A stretch of DNA of 64,000 nucleotides from Planctomycetaceae bacterium. GTDB lineage: Bacteria > Planctomycetota > Phycisphaerae > Sedimentisphaerales > UBA12454. The translations under genes were made by a program, and so were the position numbers. Every line of letters starts with the position of its first letter. The stretch's first letter is position 1. Location of the stretch: assembly GCA_021371795.1 (NCBI GenBank), contig JAJFVK010000004.1, forward strand, positions 62,001-126,000. Reading direction: 5' to 3'. Below, piece after piece: positions 35,991 to 44,722 of this stretch. The notes beneath the pieces are model-generated. The model was given only the letters and a program-made list of their open reading frames with translations. It did not search any database and had not been told where the DNA came from.

Positions 35991-37805
35991 TTATGAGAAT
36001 TTAATCGGTGGCTTTGGTTTTTTCTTTTTCAGTTTTCCGCCGAGTTTGCTTGTCGTCGCCACAAGTCCTGTCGCTTCGAGCGCTTCTTTTTCTTTAATAT
36101 GTTTGCGTATTACATATTGTTCGGCGACGCCTGCAGCCGTGCTTGCCATAATATAAAGATTCAATCCCGATGGTGCGCGATACAGGAACATCAGCATCAT
36201 AATCGGCATCATCCACAGCATCATTTTCTGCTGTTGAGCAGCCTGCGGATTTGCAGAAGGCGCCGTTGAAGGCGTAAGTTTTTGCTGCGCGAACATAGCG
36301 ACACCCAAAAGAATAGGCAGAAGGTTAAAGCTTGTTCCGATGAATGAGCCTATGAAAGGAATATTTTCTACGGCTGATGGGAAATAAAACAGCGCGTCAG
36401 ATTGCGAAAGGTCGGTAATCCAGAACGGCAGAAACGATGCGCCTCTGAATTCAATGCCGGTGTTGATTGCGCTGTAAAGCGCCACCCATATCGGCATTTG
36501 CAGGAACATCGGCAGACAGCCCAGCATTGGAGCCAGACCCTGTTCGCGATAAAGCGATGCCATCTGTTTTTGCATTTCAGCTTTGTTGTCGCCGTATTTC
36601 TTCTTAATCTCTTCGGCCATCGGCCCCAGCTTTGCCATTCTCATCATCGATACCTGGCTCTTCTTGGTAATTGGATGCAGTACCAGGCGAACTACAAGCA
36701 CAAAGAAAATGATGATAATGCCATAGTTCGGAACAAAATGTTTCATCCAATCCATCGCGTCGAGAATAAAAAAGCTCAACCAGCTAAAACCGATAACGCC
36801 GCAGCACGCCTGAAAATCAATTGTGTTAATGAATCCCAGTTTCGTGTAAAGCGGCACGGAGTTGAAAAGATTTTTATCTTTCGGTCCGATGTAGATTTGA
36901 TATTTATAAGTAACTTCTTTGCCTGCCTCGATTGATGCCGTTTGCGTTTCGAGTATTACGCCGATATTTTCATTGTCTTTGACATAAGCATCAGGGTCGA
37001 TACTGACAGCATAACTATTCGCGGCCCAGTCGCAGTAAAGATTGTTGTCTGTCGGTACGGGACGAATAATGGAAGTAAAATATTTGTCCGACACAGACGT
37101 CCACATAAATTTATAGTCGGCGTTTTTGTGAAAGACTTTTTCTTTTCCGCCGGCCTTTATAACATTTTTTGGGCTGTTTTTTGTTACCTCAACCAGACCG
37201 TAAGGATTGACAAACCCTGTTGTCACAGTTCGCATATCTATTCTCTGGTCTTCGCGTGTAATCCCTGCCGGCCCGAACATCTCGAGTCCCGCCTTGACTT
37301 CATCTTTGCCGAGATTTGTGATGGTAACATTGCAGTCTAAAAGATAATCTTCGCTTCGCAGTGTGTAAGTTTTCGTCAGTTTTATAAATTCGTAATCGTC
37401 CTGCAGAATCACAGCGTTGAAGCTTATCGTTTCGCTTCCGTCTTTGTTTTTATTTACGCCTTCGCTGACCCAGTTGAGTTTATCTAATGGAAATGATTTT
37501 CCAATTCCCGGCAGCAGCAGTCGTTTGTTCGCCAGTGAGTTGATATTGTCAATTGACGACAAAACCGAAAACGGCTGCGGATTTTTCCGGTCGCGGTTGC
37601 TGTAGTCGCGGAATTTTGCGACGCTTATTCCCGCACCTTTGGTAGTCAGTGAAAGTTCCAGTTTATAAGGATTTTGTTCTTTGGCCGCGGTTGAGCCGAG
37701 AGTAAATGTTTTGCTTTCGCCGTTGACCGCCGTGATCTCGGCATTAACAACTCCGCTGATTGCAAGGAAGATACAAAGTACTGAAACGCTAATTAATTTT
37801 TTCAT
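35991..37805 (-). CDS. yidC: membrane protein insertase YidC
   Basis: A 604-residue YidC/Oxa1 insertase of the Gram-negative form: an N-terminal membrane segment that looks like a signal, a large periplasmic beta domain (to about 340), then five helices. The hydrophilic-groove Arg is in VVRLVLHPITKKSQ and the cytosolic hairpin is MMRMAKLGPMAEEIKKKYGD; PSGLNLYIM is in the last helix. It ends in a basic Lys-rich tail. It inserts and folds inner-membrane proteins with SecYEG. It is separated from mnmE by trkH and other genes; rnpA and rpmH are not seen. Confidence 0.96.
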   Translation of the reverse strand: MKKLISVSVLCIFLAISGVVNAEITAVNGESKTFTLGSTAAKEQNPYKLELSLTTKGAGISVAKFRDYSNRDRKNPQPFSVLSSIDNINSLANKRLLLPGIGKSFPLDKLNWVSEGVNKNKDGSETISFNAVILQDDYEFIKLTKTYTLRSEDYLLDCNVTITNLGKDEVKAGLEMFGPAGITREDQRIDMRTVTTGFVNPYGLVEVTKNSPKNVIKAGGKEKVFHKNADYKFMWTSVSDKYFTSIIRPVPTDNNLYCDWAANSYAVSIDPDAYVKDNENIGVILETQTASIEAGKEVTYKYQIYIGPKDKNLFNSVPLYTKLGFINTIDFQACCGVIGFSWLSFFILDAMDWMKHFVPNYGIIIIFFVLVVRLVLHPITKKSQVSMMRMAKLGPMAEEIKKKYGDNKAEMQKQMASLYREQGLAPMLGCLPMFLQMPIWVALYSAINTGIEFRGASFLPFWITDLSQSDALFYFPSAVENIPFIGSFIGTSFNLLPILLGVAMFAQQKLTPSTAPSANPQAAQQQKMMLWMMPIMMLMFLYRAPSGLNLYIMASTAAGVAEQYVIRKHIKEKEALEATGLVATTSKLGGKLKKKKPKPPIKFS

Positions 37806-37856
37806 AAATCTTCAATCTTAAATCTTCAATCTTAAATTTTCAATCTTAAATTCGTT
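37803..37856. repeat. ATCTTCAATCTTAA tandem-like repeat
   Basis: Three imperfect units of AATCTTCAATCTTAA lie between yidC and the phosphoesterase gene. Related arrays are at 15765, 26890-26975 and 38804. Confidence 0.65.
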
Positions 37857-38633
37857 TTATCTTCCTTCGCCCAACCTGTCGGCCTCGAAGTTATCCAATT
37901 CAGGAATGTCGTAAATTTTTTTCTGTGTGGTTTTATAATCGTAATCGAGTCGAACGAAATGCACGTTGTTTTCTTCAATATAAACATAACAGGTGCGGCT
38001 GTCTTTATCTCTCGGCTGCCCGACCGAGCCGACATTTATAATTGCGCGTTCATCCGGCACAATTGGATAAACATAATCAAGCTCATCAGGCGCATAGAAA
38101 TCAGGGTCATCGAGAAAAACGCCCGGCAGATGAGTATGCCCGATAAAGCAGACATGTTTTACGCGGTCGAACTGCGCCGTGATTTTCGCCGGCGTGGTAT
38201 AAACATCGTCTGGGAAAAGATATTCATTGATAGGCCTTCTCGGCGAAGCGTGCACAAAATCCAGTGTTGCCGGCACACCGTCGAGATCTGCCGTCATAGT
38301 CCATCTCATTTGCTGTTTGCCCAGATAGTTCCAGCGATTATGTCTTTTTTTCACGGAATCTTCTGCCTCAAGCTGGCTTCTCGTCCAGAAGCTTGCGCGT
38401 TCTGCGCCGAGATTAAAATTCGCCGGCTCATACAGAATCGCGTAGTCGTGGTTGCCCATCACACAAGCCTGTGTCTTTTGGATAACCAAATCGAGACAAT
38501 CCTTGGGATTCGGCCCATAGCCGACGATATCGCCCAGGCAGTAAATCTTTTTGATACCGCGTTGTTCGATATCCGCAAGAACTGTCGTCAGTGCTTCGAG
38601 ATTCGAGTGTATATCGCTGATAATAGCAAACAT
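37857..38633 (-). CDS. metallophosphoesterase
   Basis: A 258-residue calcineurin-like phosphoesterase. Metal ligands are in SDIHSN (6-11), GDIVGYGPNP (near 34), GNHD (near 60), the FVHASPR His and GHTHLPG. This layout is that of the YfcE/bacterial diadenosine-tetraphosphatase-like group; the substrate is unknown. AGGA precedes ATG 38633. Confidence 0.88.
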   Translation of the reverse strand: MFAIISDIHSNLEALTTVLADIEQRGIKKIYCLGDIVGYGPNPKDCLDLVIQKTQACVMGNHDYAILYEPANFNLGAERASFWTRSQLEAEDSVKKRHNRWNYLGKQQMRWTMTADLDGVPATLDFVHASPRRPINEYLFPDDVYTTPAKITAQFDRVKHVCFIGHTHLPGVFLDDPDFYAPDELDYVYPIVPDERAIINVGSVGQPRDKDSRTCYVYIEENNVHFVRLDYDYKTTQKKIYDIPELDNFEADRLGEGR

Positions 38634-38803
38634 ATTTTATCCTGTTTTTTTTGACTATTTGAAGAATGGCAACTTATACCAGAAATGGACTTTAATTACC
38701 AGCCTCAATTTGTGATGGGGGAAACAGACGCTCATTGTCGTAAAAGCGTCGGGATTGGGGATACTATGCTTTCTGCAAAGCACAACGTTCAATGTGCAAA
38801 CAA

Positions 38804-38838
38804 ATCTTCAATCTTCTATCTTCAATTTTCAATCTAAA
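38804..38838. repeat. ATCTTCAATCTT repeat
   Basis: AAATCTTCAATCTTCTATCT and a diverged unit, directly after the dockerin gene stop. Confidence 0.55.
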
Positions 38839-38839
38839 A

Positions 38840-39703
38840 TCACTCTTCTTCTCGTATGCCGCAAAGCCAGTTGTCGGAAAAGATTCTTAAATCGTTGAAA
38901 TCTACCGGCCCGCTGCCGTCGATATCCGAGCCGAGCAGACAACTGCAGTTGGGGTCGTAGGTTGCGCTATTACAGTCATACTGCCAGTCGTTGGCCAATC
39001 GGTTAAAATCGCTGAAATCGACGGTGCCATCGCAGTTAAAATCGCCTTTTTCCGGCGGAGGATTTTCTTCGTTATATTTGCACAAAACAATACTGTCCAC
39101 AAGCAGATAAGATTCCAACTGCTTATCGTTCTTATCGCTGACGAACAGGACTAAATTATAATCGCCGGCCTCTGCCGCGCTGAAGGTATATTCGAATTTT
39201 GTCCATCCCTCAAAAGAGCCGTAATCGCCCAGCAGGGCAATATCTGCAAATGCCACCATTATAGTTGAAAGGTTTGAATCGTAGAGGGGAACTAATTTAA
39301 TTTCAGCCCAATCGTTATAATTCAGGTAATCGCACGCGCCGAAGAAATAGACGCCGATTAATTTATCGCCTTCGCTTATTGATATTTGCCGCCAGGCCTT
39401 ACTGTATTCAATGTCGGAATTACCGGAACTTAACACCAGAAGATTTTCGCCTTTAAATGCCCGAAAGTTTGAATCAAGATCTATCAGCCATCGGTTTTTG
39501 GTACCGGGGAAATTATCAGGCCAAAATCCGTTTACAACGGTTACAACATTTAAAGTACTCCAGTCGTTGGGGTCATTATAACCTGTGGATTCGTTGTGAA
39601 CGAATCGCTCGAAACTGCCGTTATTAGGCTCCCCTACAGCCTGACAAACCCACAGAGCACACAATACAACAACCATGTGCAAATATGTTGTTTTTATACA
39701 ATT
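38840..39703 (-). CDS. secreted protein with two dockerin-like repeats
   Basis: A 287-residue exported protein. The signal peptide is VVVLCALWVCQAVGE. The middle is a galactose-binding-like beta sandwich pattern (WRQISISEGDKLIGVYFFGA ... YTFSAAEAGDYNLVLFVSD). Two dockerin-like repeats end it (GDFNCDGTVDFSDFNRLAND and SDIDGSGPVDFNDLRIFSDN) with paired Cys between them. Start 39703 or an internal ATG; no clear ribosome site. Stand-alone, unlike the dockerin genes in the two trios. Confidence 0.72.
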   Translation of the reverse strand, partial: NCIKTTYLHMVVVLCALWVCQAVGEPNNGSFERFVHNESTGYNDPNDWSTLNVVTVVNGFWPDNFPGTKNRWLIDLDSNFRAFKGENLLVLSSGNSDIEYSKAWRQISISEGDKLIGVYFFGACDYLNYNDWAEIKLVPLYDSNLSTIMVAFADIALLGDYGSFEGWTKFEYTFSAAEAGDYNLVLFVSDKNDKQLESYLLVDSIVLCKYNEENPPPEKGDFNCDGTVDFSDFNRLANDWQYDCNSATYDPNCSCLLGSDIDGSGPVDFNDLRIFSDNWLCGIREEE

Positions 39704-39946
39704 CATATTTCTGAAACACGTATAAACTTTCAGGCTGCTCAATACTATTATATGGATTCAAACAAACAAAATCAAACAAATACTCCAAAAACCGCTAAAA
39801 CAAGATAAATAATAATCAGTTATATTGGTATTATCTTGCTTTTTCTGTTACTATAGTGATAGACGAATACTCACGGTAACAAATTGCGGATTTTTTTACT
39901 TTAAAATATTTGAATTTTTCCGCATTTTCGTATATTAAGGATGTTT

Positions 39947-41092
39947 ATGGTTGATAAAACTTACAAAATATTTTTCAGTGCAGCCGAGCCCAGCGGCGAC
40001 AGGCTCTGCGCAAAACTGATTACCGCTTTAAAGCAGACCGGCCATAGTTTTGAATTTTCCGGTTTCGGCGGCCACAATATGGCCGATGCCGGCTGTTCAA
40101 TCATACTTAATACAACCGAAAGAGCCGCGATGACATACAAAGCCTTCGGCCAGATTTTATTTTTCTACAAGGCCGTCAAAAAGGCTCAAAAATTTTTCAG
40201 CGATTCCAAACCGGATTTAGTCGTTGTTTGTGATTCGCCGAGCTTTAATTTTCACATCGCCAAAGCCGCCAAAGCGCAAGGCATAAAAACATTTTTCTAC
40301 GTTGCGCCGCAGCTTTGGGCATGGGCTGCCTGGCGAATCAAGAAATTGAAAAATCTTTGCACTGCCGGCATGGCTGCGATTCTGCCATTCGAGCCGGACT
40401 GGTTCGCAAAGCAGGGTATGGAATGTAAGTTCGTCGGCAATCCTCTGCTGGAGGATATTGATTCAAATTCCGTCGGCGTGAAAAGCTATAGTAATTTCGC
40501 AATCACCACCGCACGAATCGCATTAATGCCCGGCTCGCGCGAAGCGGAAATTAATTCGCTCTGGCCTGCGATGCAGCAAATCGCGCGAACATTAAAAGCT
40601 CGCCACCCCGCGATAAAAGTTACCGTCGTCGCCGCGAATGAAACGATTGCGAATCGTCTCCGCGCAACCGAAGTTCGTTCTCTCCGCTGCACATATTCAG
40701 TCGATAGCGTTTTTGATACGGCGAAAAAAGTTGATTTCACATTTGTCGCCAGCGGTTCTGCAACGCTTCAGGTCGCCGCCGCCGCGTGTCCTATGATTAT
40801 CATGTACCAGTCGAGCAAGCTGCTGTGGAATCTTGTCGGCAAGAGGTTGGTGAAAACAAAATATCTTTCGCTGGTAAATATTTTATCGCAGAAAGAATTG
40901 GTTCCGGAGTTTATGCCGTACTTTGAATCGCCCGCTCTGATTGCAAATACAGCAGATTCGCTTTTGAACAATCCGAAGAAACTTACGGATTTAAGTTTCG
41001 AACTTGCCGAACTTACAAAAACGCTCACCGGCCTGAACGCTTCGCAAAACGTCGCGCAAATGATTATCGAAAAATTAATCCCGCAAAGTTAA
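39947..41092 (+). CDS. lpxB: lipid-A-disaccharide synthase
   Basis: A 381-residue GT-B enzyme that joins UDP-diacylglucosamine and lipid X in lipid A synthesis on the inner face of the membrane. Family marks are AAEPSGDRLCA at the start, CDSPSFNFHIAKAAK, APQLWAWAAWRIKKL, and ALMPGSREAEI in the C-terminal half. It implies an LPS-bearing outer membrane. AAGGA is placed well for ATG 39947, not for ATG 39941. A TTAGC-type terminator hairpin follows. Confidence 0.93.
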   Translation: MVDKTYKIFFSAAEPSGDRLCAKLITALKQTGHSFEFSGFGGHNMADAGCSIILNTTERAAMTYKAFGQILFFYKAVKKAQKFFSDSKPDLVVVCDSPSFNFHIAKAAKAQGIKTFFYVAPQLWAWAAWRIKKLKNLCTAGMAAILPFEPDWFAKQGMECKFVGNPLLEDIDSNSVGVKSYSNFAITTARIALMPGSREAEINSLWPAMQQIARTLKARHPAIKVTVVAANETIANRLRATEVRSLRCTYSVDSVFDTAKKVDFTFVASGSATLQVAAAACPMIIMYQSSKLLWNLVGKRLVKTKYLSLVNILSQKELVPEFMPYFESPALIANTADSLLNNPKKLTDLSFELAELTKTLTGLNASQNVAQMIIEKLIPQS

Positions 41093-41108
41093 TACAAAAC
41101 TCCATCGC

Positions 41109-41145
41109 TTAGCCCCGTCAACACTTTGACGGGGTTCGTTTTAAT
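41109..41145 (+). terminator. TTAGC-headed hairpin after lpxB
   Basis: CCCCGTCA and TGACGGGG with a short loop, followed by a T-rich stretch. Confidence 0.65.
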
Positions 41146-41475
41146 CTAAATTGTCCAACACGTCTGAATCGTCCGCCCTGCCTGAAAAAAAATGTGCTGC
41201 CGCCGAAACTGTGATGCGTCATTCCCGTGAAAACGGTTACAACCCCTGTGGGGGAATCTATACCGTATTGCCGCCCAAATCATTCTCTGTCATTCTGAAC
41301 TAATTTTTTCTTTCACCACGAAGGCACGAAGTTACTTTGCTTTAAGACGTGTTCTAACGAACACTTTATAATTTTTAAAATAATCACTGTGTAAACAAGC
41401 TTCCTCCGTGCTTATCTTTTTGAAATTATATTGCTTCGCAATTTTGCCTTAAAGCAAACATAAGATTCGCCAGGT
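41146..41475. other. repeat-rich gap
   Basis: No gene. GTCCAACACGTCTGAATCGTC (41152 on) recurs at 42488 on the far side of the next gene. A TCATTCCCG-type repeat lies at 41217-41262, TTCACCACGAAGGCACGAAG near 41313, and TTAAAGCAAA inverted motifs near 41340 and 41450. Confidence 0.55.
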
Positions 41476-42432
41476 TTATTTTTCCAGCCCGATAAATTTG
41501 TAGAATGTGTTTAAATGCAATGTTGCATAAAGCCATTCAGCATAACAAGCCGCAACTATTGCTATGGGAATGGAAAGCGGAATAAGCATCAGCATCCCAT
41601 ATCGAATAAAATCTTTGTCGCCTTTGGTCATTCTTGAAAATCTGCGGCACATTACTATGAAATTCCCTGCCAAATGTCCACCGAATACGGAAAACGTAAA
41701 ATGAAAGCATTGTCCGCCATCCATTATCATTGAAGCGAGCAGCAGCAATACGAAGTCGATAATAATTCCTGTTATTACTGCTTCCCTCAAACTAATTGTT
41801 TTCTCGGATTTAGTATTGTTGCTTTCCTTGCCTTTAATTAAATCTGTAAAATCCCAGTTCTTTTTTGAAACATACTTGTCAAAACATTTTTCGCAAACAC
41901 ATTGTTCGTCTTTTGTTCTGATATAATATGCAGAAGAATGACATTCGTGATCACAAATAGTTTCCCAGCAGATGCCGCAATGTTCGTGATCCCATGCCCC
42001 TTTAACGATTTCCCATGACTTATCATTTGCTTCCGGTTTAAATGATGGATGACTGATTGTAAGCCGGCCTGTTTTTTTATCTCTCTGACCGTAGGCGTCT
42101 TGTGTTTTGAATTGCGTCTTAACCCATTCGCCGTCTTCAAGGACAAGTTTTGCCCTCTCGCCCCAATAGCTTTCAATACAGTCATATTCTTTGCCTGTCT
42201 CTAATGTCGAAGAATCGTCAGATTCGTCCGGCAAAAAAGTTCCTCTGTTTTTTTCTGCTTGATTATTGAATTCAAACTTACCATAAATTAATTCTTTAGG
42301 TGTGGTGAATATAAACGCATATCCATCAATACTGGATTCTGCCGAATTTAATTCAACGGCAAAAAGTTTCTTGTCATTATCAAGCACACTAACAATTTTG
42401 ACTTTCGGCAATTTTTTTAAATCTATTCCCAT
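41476..42432 (-). CDS. unknown Cys-rich membrane protein
   Basis: A 318-residue protein I do not recognise. Residues 1-140 are soluble and contain a WGERAKLVLEDGEWV segment. A Cys/His cluster at about 150-185 (HEHCGICWETICDHECHS, then CVCEKCF) should bind one or two zinc ions. Two or three transmembrane helices follow near 220-300. Repeats of the same kinds flank the gene on both sides, so it may be a mobile cassette gene. A binding or sensing role at the membrane is only a guess. Confidence 0.55.
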   Translation of the reverse strand: MGIDLKKLPKVKIVSVLDNDKKLFAVELNSAESSIDGYAFIFTTPKELIYGKFEFNNQAEKNRGTFLPDESDDSSTLETGKEYDCIESYWGERAKLVLEDGEWVKTQFKTQDAYGQRDKKTGRLTISHPSFKPEANDKSWEIVKGAWDHEHCGICWETICDHECHSSAYYIRTKDEQCVCEKCFDKYVSKKNWDFTDLIKGKESNNTKSEKTISLREAVITGIIIDFVLLLLASMIMDGGQCFHFTFSVFGGHLAGNFIVMCRRFSRMTKGDKDFIRYGMLMLIPLSIPIAIVAACYAEWLYATLHLNTFYKFIGLEK

Positions 42433-42450
42433 TTGATTTCACATACCTTG

Positions 42451-42475
42451 TTTAGCGGCCGCCGGCACGGCGGCC
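42451..42475. repeat. TTTAGC-headed palindromic repeat
   Basis: TTTAGC then GGCCGCCG-gca-CGGCGGCC, a perfect eight-base-pair stem. Confidence 0.7.
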
Positions 42476-42485
42476 AGTATCCGAA

Positions 42486-42526
42486 CCGTCCAACAAGTCA
42501 GAATCGTCAGACCTGTCCGAAAAAAA
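42486..42526. repeat. GTCCAACA...GAATCGTC repeat
   Basis: GTCCAACAAGTCAGAATCGT and a GTCCGAAAAAAA end; the partner copy is at 41152. Confidence 0.6.
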
Positions 42527-42558
42527 ACTTTCCCGCAGAAATATCGAATCCGCATCGC

Positions 42559-42590
42559 TTAGCCACGCCATCACTATGGCGTGGTTTGTA
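42559..42590 (-). terminator. TTAGC-headed hairpin after the SurA-like gene
   Basis: CCACGCCAT and ATGGCGTGG; shares the CATCGCTTAGCC head with the hairpin at 41103. Confidence 0.55.
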
Positions 42591-42599
42591 AAACAAGTT

Positions 42600-43688
42600 T
42601 TACTTTTTTATATTCGGCTTATTTACTTCTTTTTTATCCTGCAATCTATAATCATCCGCAGAATTTGTAAATTTTATATCTGCCTCGGTAATGAGTTTTT
42701 GATTATAATTATTTACCGCGATTTCTTGTAATTCATTAGATACATACTCCCGCAATCTATCTTTCACTTCATCATACTTTTGAGTATAGCCTTCTTTCTT
42801 ACTGATCAATTTAAAAATGGTAAAATATGTTTCCCCATCATAATCTTTACAGGTGATAACATTACTAACTTGGCCTGGTTTTAAGGATAAAAGAACATCC
42901 TTTGTTTCCGGACTTAATTCCACATCTCTCTTCGTTCTTACAAAATTCTTGCTGATTAATTGGTTTGGATCATGTGGTTTAATCCTATGCTTAGCCAGCA
43001 TCCTTCGTGCAATGGCCTCAGCTTCTGGAATGTACATTTCATTAAAGTCTGCTCCATTATGAATTTTTTCTAAAACGCTTTCAGCCCTCTCTTTGCACTT
43101 AAGTTTTGTAAAATTTGGGTCATTGCTTTCTTTGTCAGGCACAAAACATATTGGTATGTAACTGTATTTTGTTTCGATTTGGAAATTACGAATGTTATCC
43201 TCATAGTATTTTTTCATCTGTTCTTCTGTAGGATTAATATTTTTTGTACATTCTTTTGTAAGCAATTTTACATAAAGCATACCTGCTCGTGTATGTCTTT
43301 CGAGTTCTTCAAAATCACCTTTGTAGTCTTTATTTTTTTTAAGTTCTTCATACGGTCCTTCTTCTGATTTGCTGATCTGAAATTGAACCTCATCGTTATC
43401 GACCAACAAAAAGTTTTTTCTCCCTTTCTGAAGAACGACTTCCGTAAAAATCATGTCTGATATCACATCTTTTCTTATGTCCTGAAGGGCTGAAGATGAT
43501 TTTTGTTTTACTGCTTCTTCGTATCGGTGTTTTGCGATTTTGACTAATGTATCTTCATATATTTTCGCACCGTTTACGGTTGCAGCTACGGGGCGTGATT
43601 CTTTTTTTGTTTCTCCGAACAAAAATGCAAATGCACTGGTGTTGATAATGAGGATTGATAAGAAAACTATGTCGATGAATTTTCGCAT
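42600..43688 (-). CDS. SurA-like periplasmic chaperone/PPIase
   Basis: A 362-residue exported protein. A signal-like N-terminus is followed by VAATVNGAKIYEDTLVKIA, the SurA N-terminal motif, a helical chaperone part, and a region (about 175-300) where PpiC/parvulin would lie (LSLKPGQVSNVITCKDYDG matches its end). The parvulin active site is not clear, so isomerase activity is doubtful. It probably helps outer-membrane or secreted protein folding. AGGAG lies before ATG 43688. Confidence 0.75.
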   Translation of the reverse strand: MRKFIDIVFLSILIINTSAFAFLFGETKKESRPVAATVNGAKIYEDTLVKIAKHRYEEAVKQKSSSALQDIRKDVISDMIFTEVVLQKGRKNFLLVDNDEVQFQISKSEEGPYEELKKNKDYKGDFEELERHTRAGMLYVKLLTKECTKNINPTEEQMKKYYEDNIRNFQIETKYSYIPICFVPDKESNDPNFTKLKCKERAESVLEKIHNGADFNEMYIPEAEAIARRMLAKHRIKPHDPNQLISKNFVRTKRDVELSPETKDVLLSLKPGQVSNVITCKDYDGETYFTIFKLISKKEGYTQKYDEVKDRLREYVSNELQEIAVNNYNQKLITEADIKFTNSADDYRLQDKKEVNKPNIKK

Positions 43689-44605
43689 TGATAATCTCCT
43701 AAAGTCTATTTTTTGAAAGCTTTAAATTTCCACAACTATTAGTTATTCATCGAAGCGTAGCGGAGATCCCCGAACGGGGACGAATTAACTCTTCACTGAA
43801 TTTCGATTCTATCCTTTCTGTTTCCACATACAATAAAAATTTAAAATCAAATAGCCGTGCAAATCCTGTGTTAATCCGTGTCTTAAAAATAATTTAAAAT
43901 TTTAGTATCTCTGTGTCCTTCTTTTCGGAGCCTGCCCCCGCGCAGGCGGAGGTGATGAAAGTAAAATCCGCGAAATCCGCAGTTAAAAAAAGTGCAAGTT
44001 TTACGAGCACCGATTTTCAACTTTTACGATTTTTGATGATTTTACTTCATTTCATTACACATTTAGTTTAATTCACTGCGTTTTACTGTGATCTAATGAT
44101 TTTTTTTGTTTGCGAAACTTGTCGAAGCTTGCGAAGATCCCGCAAAGCGGGACAACTTGCGCGATCTTGCGACAGAAATGCGCAATTTCTATTGGCTGCT
44201 GGTTACTGACTACTATTAGTAGTATGTTTGAAATTTTGCGCAAGCGAAAACTTGCGCTGATTTTGTGGAAATTGGATTTTTGAATGTTTTTGAACGGATT
44301 TTGAGCCTAAATTTTGGAAAATGTCCCAAACGTGCGCATCTTTGATAGTGTTTTTGATGAAAAATGGAAAAATTGCAAAAAACGATAATCTCTTGTATGC
44401 CAGATAGTTAGAAAGATTTTAGATTAAAACTTGCGCATTCTTATTTTATGCTAAATCGGTCATAAGTGCTTATTTTATGTCAGGCTCGACACTTGGTTAC
44501 TTGCGAAATTTTGACGTGTTTGCTTGACTTTCGTATAGCATTAAGACTACAATAGTTTTTAGAAAAATTTCAGCGAAGCTTGTCCTCGCGAAGGCGGGGG
44601 ATCAG
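43689..44605. other. long gene-free region upstream of the sigma factor
   Basis: No gene in about 900 bases. 43750-43780 is an ATCCCCGAACGGGGA hairpin with a CGAAGCG prefix. 43850-43990 carries degenerate GTGTCTT and CCGCGAAATCCGC repeats. From 43990 it is A/T rich, with a GATCCCGCAAAGCGGGA hairpin near 44135 and ACTTGCGC at 44155, 44250 (as a GCGCAAG-cgaaaa-CTTGCGC hairpin, 44238-44257) and 44429. It resembles 2240-2590. Confidence 0.6.
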
Positions 44606-44611
44606 CGATAA

Positions 44612-44712
44612 AAAAAATCTCTATGATCTCTGCTGAAGCGAAGCGAAAGCCCCTGAATCTTCAGGATTTTGTTGCCTCGAAAATAAAATCAGAAGGGGTG
44701 AACTCTGTGGCT
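44612..44712 (-). repeat. composite repeat: CACAGAG unit filled by hairpin element H, copy 2
   Basis: Read on the minus strand: TTAGCCACAGAGTTCAC, then element H (44632-44699: CCCTTCTG, GATTTTATT-ttcgaggc-AACAAAATC, CTGAAGATTCAGGGG, CTTTCGCTTCGCTTCAGC), then AGAGATCATAGAGA. The outer parts equal the unfilled repeat at 51614. Confidence 0.8.
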
Positions 44713-44722
44713 AACATAAAAA

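Noticed and set aside
37803-37856. short tandem units as a CRISPR array
   Set aside because: Units are about 15 bases, contiguous and without spacers.
39774-39808. 18-codon ORF with Lys/Asn/Thr composition before lpxB
   Set aside because: No ribosome site and composition expected of A-rich DNA.
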